Shown: positions 23,575 to 27,596 of the stretch, in pieces | Numbering within the stretch: position 1 is the stretch's first letter | Layout of the letters: each line of letters starts with the position of its first letter | DNA from: an uncultured Prochlorococcus sp. | GTDB lineage: Bacteria > Cyanobacteriota > Cyanobacteriia > PCC-6307 > Cyanobiaceae | NCBI GenBank assembly: GCA_902572675.1 | Contig: CACGGY010000006.1 | Coordinates: forward strand, 1 to 27,596 | Direction of reading: 5' to 3' | Length of the DNA: 27,596 bases | The notes under the pieces: model-generated | Database searches by the model: none | Told to the model about the DNA's origin: nothing | Seen by the model: only the letters and a program-made list of their open reading frames with translations | Translations under genes and position numbers: made by a program

Positions 23575-24285
23575 TTGGGAACAGGTAATCAAGCTTTAAT
23601 TTTTTCGACAAATAATTTACCTGGATTTGATCAAATGGCTTTAGATTTAAATTCTTTAGATCAGACTATTTCCAATCCTGAAATAATTCTCACATTGAGG
23701 TTCTACTATTGGACTGGGGATTGGCTGTCAATTGGCCATCATCAAAAGAAAATTCCTCGTAGTTGGGAAAAATTATTATCAGATGGGGAAATTAAGATTG
23801 TAAGACGTCCCTCTGGAGGGGGAGCTGTTTTGCATTCAGGGGGCATAACATATGCATTAACATTTAAAAAAACTTACTATAAAATCCTGAGTTATGAGAT
23901 GGTAAATTCATGGTTAATTAAGAGTTTCAGAGAATTAGGTCTAAACTTACAAAATGGCAATTTACGAAAATCAAGTATAACATCTAATTGTTTTGGGACT
24001 TCATTAATTTCTGATTTAGTTGATCAGGATGGGTTTAAGAGGATAGGAAGTGCCCAATTTCGTAAAAAAGGTGCATTCCTTCAACATGGAGAAATTCAAA
24101 CAAATCCTTCAAAAGATTTATGGTTCAAATTATTTAAAGAAGAAGCTCCACCAAAAATAAATTTAGACCTCACTAATGATGAAATAATTCAACATTTAAG
24201 AAATTCATTCTTAGAGAATAAATCAAAAAATATAAAGTTCAAAAATATTACTATTGATAATAAAAATATTAATAATTATTCATGA
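23575..24285 (+). CDS. Lipoate/biotin protein ligase family protein (LplA-like)
   Basis: 236 residues, BPL/LPL catalytic domain. Motifs: ENMALD-like FDQMALDLN near 18-26, VRRPSGGGAVLHSGG near 76-90 (the lipoyl-adenylate binding loop), and FKRIGSAQFRKKGAFLQHGEI near 153-173 with the catalytic Lys of the K-x-x-G-x-A-Q motif. It should attach or transfer lipoate (or octanoate) to E2 or H proteins; ligase versus octanoyl transferase cannot be separated from sequence alone. The start is a TTG at 23575, because the first ATG (23632) would remove the initial strand. The C-terminus is short and Lys/Asn-rich. It converges on the S2P gene with nine bases between the stops. Confidence 0.82.
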   Translation: MGTGNQALIFSTNNLPGFDQMALDLNSLDQTISNPEIILTLRFYYWTGDWLSIGHHQKKIPRSWEKLLSDGEIKIVRRPSGGGAVLHSGGITYALTFKKTYYKILSYEMVNSWLIKSFRELGLNLQNGNLRKSSITSNCFGTSLISDLVDQDGFKRIGSAQFRKKGAFLQHGEIQTNPSKDLWFKLFKEEAPPKINLDLTNDEIIQHLRNSFLENKSKNIKFKNITIDNKNINNYS

Positions 24286-24294
24286 CGGGTATTA

Positions 24295-25518
24295 TTAAAG
24301 ATCTCCTTTTTCCTTCATTGAATTAATTATTTTTGGCAATTCAATTCCAAAGGGATATTGATTTTTGTAATTTAATTTGTTTAGTATCTCTGCAGGCAAC
24401 TTAAATCCCAATTTATTCAATACAAAATTTCCAATTTTAGACCTATCAATTATCCCTAAAGGAATATTTGCAGGACTGAGAGCCAACAAAAAACCTTCAC
24501 CTGTTTCTTCAAGTCTTTCTATAGTTTTCCATAATTTATCATTAGTGTATACACTTGCAAAACAATCGATTGGCTTCTTAAAATCTCCAACAAAGTTCCG
24601 TTCCCATTTTTTTATGGAAACAGTTTTTAAAATATTCTCATCAATAAAACCAGTCCATCTTCCATTATTCGTAACAAAAAAATATTTATCTGATGCATCC
24701 TTTTTATTTTTAATTAAAGTATTTAAATCTGAGAAGTTAGAATCGAATTCAATTTTGCTTAATGGCTTTAATTTGAGCTCAGAAACTTTACTAAATTTAA
24801 GTATATTTTCAATTTTAAAAAATTGACTTTCTGACTTTGAAGAATTAACTCCAAACAATCCTAAAAAAGAAAGAATAAAACCATAGTAAAAGTTAAATCT
24901 AAATAAACAAATTATCCCAAATATAAGAACTAAAAAAGATAAAGATAAATTTACTTTATTGAGAAAGTTTCTTCCTTTATTTTTACTCCCTGAGAAATAC
25001 CAAATAATACTTTTTAATAAATTTCCTCCATCTAGAGAACCTATTGGAATCAAATATAAGAAGCCTAAGAATAAATTTAATATACCTACTCTAGAAATTA
25101 TATTGATGGATACTATTTCTTGAGATGAACTGTAATTACTAATTAAAAGTAAGATAAATGCTGTTGCAAAGCATAATAGAGGTCTGACAATTGCAATTTT
25201 TATATTACCTATAGCAGTTTGACAATACTTGTCTATTTGTAAAATTGCTCCAAGAAAATAAAAAGTAATTTTTTTTATTTTTACACCCTGATTTAAGGAA
25301 ACAAAAGTATGTAAAACCTCATGAAAAATAATTGAAGATAATAAGAAAAAAGAAGTTAAAAACCCTATAATCCAAGCTTCTTTAATATTGTAGACATCAC
25401 CAGAAGAAAAATTAACCTGATTACTTATGCTCCATGAGAATAAAAAGAGAATAACAAACCAATAAGGATGAATTTTGAAGGGGATTCCCCAGATTTTAAA
25501 AATTTGCCAACTTCTCAA
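24295..25518 (-). CDS. M50/S2P-type intramembrane metalloprotease with CBS domains
   Basis: 407 residues. Hydrophobic N-terminal ~230 residues with about five to six membrane helices. The zinc site HEVLH is at 66-70, and the third ligand Asp is D163 in GSLDGG, corresponding to the LDG motif of site-2 proteases. The C-terminal ~170 residues contain a pair of CBS-like domains, so it belongs to the SpoIVFB/S2P group with regulatory CBS modules, which often respond to adenine nucleotides. The substrate, perhaps an anti-sigma factor, is unknown. The start is TTG at 25518. It is divergent from trpF across 55 bases. The motif lacks the usual N-x-x-P context before LDG (it reads PIGSLDGG). Confidence 0.85.
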   Translation of the reverse strand: MRSWQIFKIWGIPFKIHPYWFVILFLFSWSISNQVNFSSGDVYNIKEAWIIGFLTSFFLLSSIIFHEVLHTFVSLNQGVKIKKITFYFLGAILQIDKYCQTAIGNIKIAIVRPLLCFATAFILLLISNYSSSQEIVSINIISRVGILNLFLGFLYLIPIGSLDGGNLLKSIIWYFSGSKNKGRNFLNKVNLSLSFLVLIFGIICLFRFNFYYGFILSFLGLFGVNSSKSESQFFKIENILKFSKVSELKLKPLSKIEFDSNFSDLNTLIKNKKDASDKYFFVTNNGRWTGFIDENILKTVSIKKWERNFVGDFKKPIDCFASVYTNDKLWKTIERLEETGEGFLLALSPANIPLGIIDRSKIGNFVLNKLGFKLPAEILNKLNYKNQYPFGIELPKIINSMKEKGDL

Positions 25519-25573
25519 AAATAATCTCCGCTATATTTAACAATAATATTAATTTTACATATAGGATAATGAT

Positions 25574-26230
25574 ATGCCCAAGACTAATACTTTAGTTAAA
25601 ATTTGTGGACTAACATCCGAAGAGCAAGCTCTTCAAATCGCTAAACTAGGGGCAAATGCTATAGGAATTATTTCAGTTAAAGAGTCACCAAGGTATGTAT
25701 CCGCTGAGATTAAGAAAAAAATTTTTAAAACCTTAGAAAGGTTGTACCCAAAAATTGAGAGAGTATCAGTTGTACAGAATTGTCCAATAGACTTAATTAT
25801 TAAAAATTTCTTAGGAAGCCCAAGTGAAACTATCATTCAATTACATGGAGATGAAGATATTGATTACTGCAAAAAAATTAGGGGGGAAATTCCCAATATT
25901 GGCCTATGGAAGGCTTTCAGAATAAAAACGGAAAAGGATATAGATAAAATAAAACCTTTTGAGGATTTTGTAGATGCTATCCTACTTGATTCTTGGAATA
26001 AAGAAACTTATGGAGGTTCAGGGAAAAAAATAAAATCTTCTTATTTAAAGAATATCCAATTTAGCAAACCTTGGTGGTTAGCAGGTGGAATATCAATTGA
26101 ATGGATTAATGAAATACTTACAGATATCGAACCTGATGGACTAGATATTTCAAGTAGTATTGAAATTTCTCCGGGTTTAAAAGATATTAAAAAAACACAA
26201 GATCTTTTTAATTTTTTAAAAAGTAATTAG
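25574..26230 (+). CDS. trpF: Phosphoribosylanthranilate isomerase
   Basis: 218 residues, TIM barrel. Third step of tryptophan synthesis: isomerisation of phosphoribosylanthranilate to CdRP. The general base C11 sits in VKICGLTSEEQA; the general acid Asp is in AILLDSWNKETYGGSGK near 135-151, and the phosphate-binding loops are GGSGKK and the later LAGGIS near 168-173 and LDISSSIEISPGLKD near 193-207. It starts at ATG 25574, preceded by AGGA nine bases upstream. Its 3' end overlaps the folE stop on the opposite strand by four bases. No other trp gene is in the window. Confidence 0.95.
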   Translation: MPKTNTLVKICGLTSEEQALQIAKLGANAIGIISVKESPRYVSAEIKKKIFKTLERLYPKIERVSVVQNCPIDLIIKNFLGSPSETIIQLHGDEDIDYCKKIRGEIPNIGLWKAFRIKTEKDIDKIKPFEDFVDAILLDSWNKETYGGSGKKIKSSYLKNIQFSKPWWLAGGISIEWINEILTDIEPDGLDISSSIEISPGLKDIKKTQDLFNFLKSN

Positions 26231-26967
26231 TAATTATTAGTAGCAGACTGTTGTTTTACAAGCTCAAAAAATTCTTGTTTTAAACTTAAATCGTGTCTAA
26301 AATCGCCTCTAACCACAGAATTAATCATACTTGTATTTGGTTCTTTGACTCCCCTCCACTTCATACAATAATGTTGGGCTTTTACAATAATGCCTAAACC
26401 TTTAGGCTCACACAGTTTTTCAATTTCATCTGCAAGGATCATTACAGCTTCTTCCTGAATATGAGGTCTTGAAAAAACCCAATCAGCAACTCTCGCAAAT
26501 TTTGAAAGTCCTATGACTTTATTTCCTGGTTTAATTCCTATCCAACACTCTCCTAGAATTGGAACCAGGTGATGTGAACATGCAGATCTGACCGAAATTG
26601 GACCAACCGTATAAATTTCATCAAGGTTCTTGTCGTTAGGGAAACTTGTATCTTTAGGTTGTTCATAATATCTACCTTTAAAAACTTCATTTAGATACAT
26701 TTTTGAAACTCTTTCAGCAGTTTCTTGAGTATTATGATCATTCTCAACATCAATCACGAGTGACTTTAGTAAGTCTTTCACTCTTGAAGCAACTTCTTTT
26801 TCTAAAATTTCTAATTCACCAGGATTTATAAAATCAGAAATATTATCATTAGCGCTAAATCTTCTACCAGAATTTTTTATTCTGTCTCTTATAATTTCAG
26901 AAATTAATTTATTAGTAATCTGATCGTCAAAGTTTCTAATATTATCGTTGGGTAATGTAGAGGTCAT
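26227..26967 (-). CDS. folE: GTP cyclohydrolase I
   Basis: 246 residues. Converts GTP to dihydroneopterin triphosphate, the entry to folate and other pterins. Zinc ligands are C130 and H133 (SACSHHLVP) and C201 (HYCMKWRGV). IGLSKFARVADWVFSRPHIQEE near 152-173 is the family core. Odd: the position between C130 and H132 is Ser where most FolE have Glu (CEHH). The N-terminal ~50 residues are longer than in E. coli and polar. A well-placed promoter (TTGAAC, 17 bases, TATATG) lies upstream at 27031-27059. It overlaps trpF by four bases at the stops. Folate versus cyanopterin use cannot be told from sequence. Confidence 0.93.
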   Translation of the reverse strand: MTSTLPNDNIRNFDDQITNKLISEIIRDRIKNSGRRFSANDNISDFINPGELEILEKEVASRVKDLLKSLVIDVENDHNTQETAERVSKMYLNEVFKGRYYEQPKDTSFPNDKNLDEIYTVGPISVRSACSHHLVPILGECWIGIKPGNKVIGLSKFARVADWVFSRPHIQEEAVMILADEIEKLCEPKGLGIIVKAQHYCMKWRGVKEPNTSMINSVVRGDFRHDLSLKQEFFELVKQQSATNNY

Positions 26968-27030
26968 AAAATTCTAAACAGAAAATTGTATGCAACTTAA
27001 TTAACTGTATCTTCCAAAAGCTTAATTGCT

Positions 27031-27059
27031 CATATACTATATCACATTCTCTTGTTCAA
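27031..27059 (-). promoter_or_regulatory. Candidate folE promoter
   Basis: Minus strand: TTGAAC (27054-27059), a 17-base spacer, TATATG (27031-27036). Four to five matches in each hexamer and ideal spacing. The start would be near 27024, 57 bases from the ATG at 26967. Confidence 0.5.
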
Positions 27060-27075
27060 TCGGGTTCAAATAGCA

Positions 27076-27098
27076 CTTAAAAAAATCACTATTTTAAG
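27076..27098 (-). terminator. Weak A/T-only hairpin after the SDR gene
   Basis: cttaaaa and ttttaag arms (7 bp) in the gap between the SDR stop and the folE promoter. An all A/T stem but for one pair, so weak. A chance match is possible. Confidence 0.25.
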
Positions 27099-27120
27099 AT
27101 TAATCAGATAGACAGAATGT

Positions 27121-27596
27121 TTAAAAAGCCCCGCCAGAAGGCATCAAAGTCAAGTCTTCGATCAATTGTGATTCAGGTTTTTGAGCCATGTAGAGAATAG
27201 TTTCTGATACCTCTTTTGAGGAGAGCATAGAAGTTCTATCAAAATCAGAATTGATTGATTCGGAGTCCCAAAGAGGAGTATTTACTGAACCAAGAGTTAT
27301 TGTGCACGCTCTTATTGAATTAGATCTCTCCTCCTCCCTCAAGCATTTAGTAAACATAGCTAGTGCAGATTTCGAAACACAATAAGCTCCCCATTGGGGG
27401 AATGCATTATAAGAGGCATGACTACTAACATTAATAACTAAACCACCATTTTTTCTCATTTGAGGAATTATTGAACTACAAATTTGAAAAACACTTGTGA
27501 GGTTTATTTGAATAGTTTGTTCCCATTGACCTAGTTCCATTTCAACTAAAGGGCCATTAAATGCGCAACCGGCATTATTTATCAATACTGAAGGGC
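27121..27596 (-). CDS. Short-chain dehydrogenase/reductase, 5'-truncated by the window
   Basis: The frame stays open to the window edge; about 158 residues of the C-terminal part are visible, and the Rossmann GxxxGxG start is outside. The visible part begins with the SDR motif INNAG preceded by PSVL, then shows the catalytic Ser in NVSSHAS, and Y and K in YCVSKSALAMF (YxxxK). PGxV-like TLGSVNTPLWD follows. All catalytic residues are present, so it is a functional classical SDR of unknown substrate (3-oxoacyl-ACP reductase-like or dehydrogenase). It may start with an ATG upstream of the window. It is followed by folE on the same strand after 153 bases. Confidence 0.88.
   Translation of the reverse strand, partial: PSVLINNAGCAFNGPLVEMELGQWEQTIQINLTSVFQICSSIIPQMRKNGGLVINVSSHASYNAFPQWGAYCVSKSALAMFTKCLREEERSNSIRACTITLGSVNTPLWDSESINSDFDRTSMLSSKEVSETILYMAQKPESQLIEDLTLMPSGGAF

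Noticed and set aside
27055..27075. tRNA-like T-loop string (gggttcaaat)
   Set aside because: No acceptor stem or other cloverleaf arms are found around it; it overlaps the likely folE promoter.
1..27596. Mobile elements, CRISPR arrays or defence genes
   Set aside because: No transposase, integrase, regularly spaced repeats or recognisable defence proteins; gene order and composition look like core chromosome.

Overview
The window looks like a chromosomal segment of a high-light-adapted Prochlorococcus. The evidence is strong A+T richness (roughly 30% G+C by eye), very short intergenic gaps, an alpha-carboxysome (cso) operon carrying form IA RuBisCO, a tandem-BMC CsoS1D matching the 256-residue length known from strain MED4, both protochlorophyllide reductases, and psaM. 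I see no mobile element, CRISPR array, rRNA or tRNA. The assignment rests on remembered family features, not on a search.

Layout. (1) 1-8307, housekeeping: a 5'-truncated glutathione S-transferase-like gene facing dnaA; two glycosyltransferases of the 'rSAM/selenodomain-associated' pair; a leftward hisG > ABC exporter > GNAT acetyltransferase set; then gloB and ridA. (2) 8393-17766, carboxysome region: a small conserved-looking protein, then the leftward operon csoS1 > rbcL > rbcS > csoS2 > csoSCA > csoS4A > csoS4B > acRAF-like, a 326-bp control region, rdgB, and leftward csoS1D divergent from an unrecognised 122-residue protein. (3) 17924-23435, pigment and photosystem: rightward chlN-chlB-(192 bp)-chlL (dark-operative reductase) meeting leftward por (light-dependent reductase), an unrecognised one-TM protein, and psaM. 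(4) 23575-27596: a lipoate-ligase-like gene, an M50/S2P protease with CBS domains, trpF, folE, and an SDR gene truncated by the window end.

How the genes work together. The carboxysome set encodes hexameric shell (CsoS1), pentameric vertices (CsoS4A/B), a tandem-domain pore protein (CsoS1D), the organising scaffold (CsoS2), the carbonic anhydrase (CsoSCA), RuBisCO itself and a putative RuBisCO assembly factor. The chl/por genes provide two independent routes for the same chlorophyll step, one oxygen-sensitive and one light-dependent.

The items most worth a second look are non-coding or sub-domain features of this otherwise familiar locus: a perfect 12-bp hairpin plus T-run between rbcS and csoS2; a G+C-rich, repeat-containing element upstream of csoS1; a CsoS2-like VTG...C pattern in the CsoS1D N-terminal tail; a cysteine-free third M-repeat in CsoS2; strong Shine-Dalgarno sites in front of the two vertex-pentamer genes; and two small uncharacterised proteins flanking the carboxysome genes. 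I did not find a clearly new multi-gene system.
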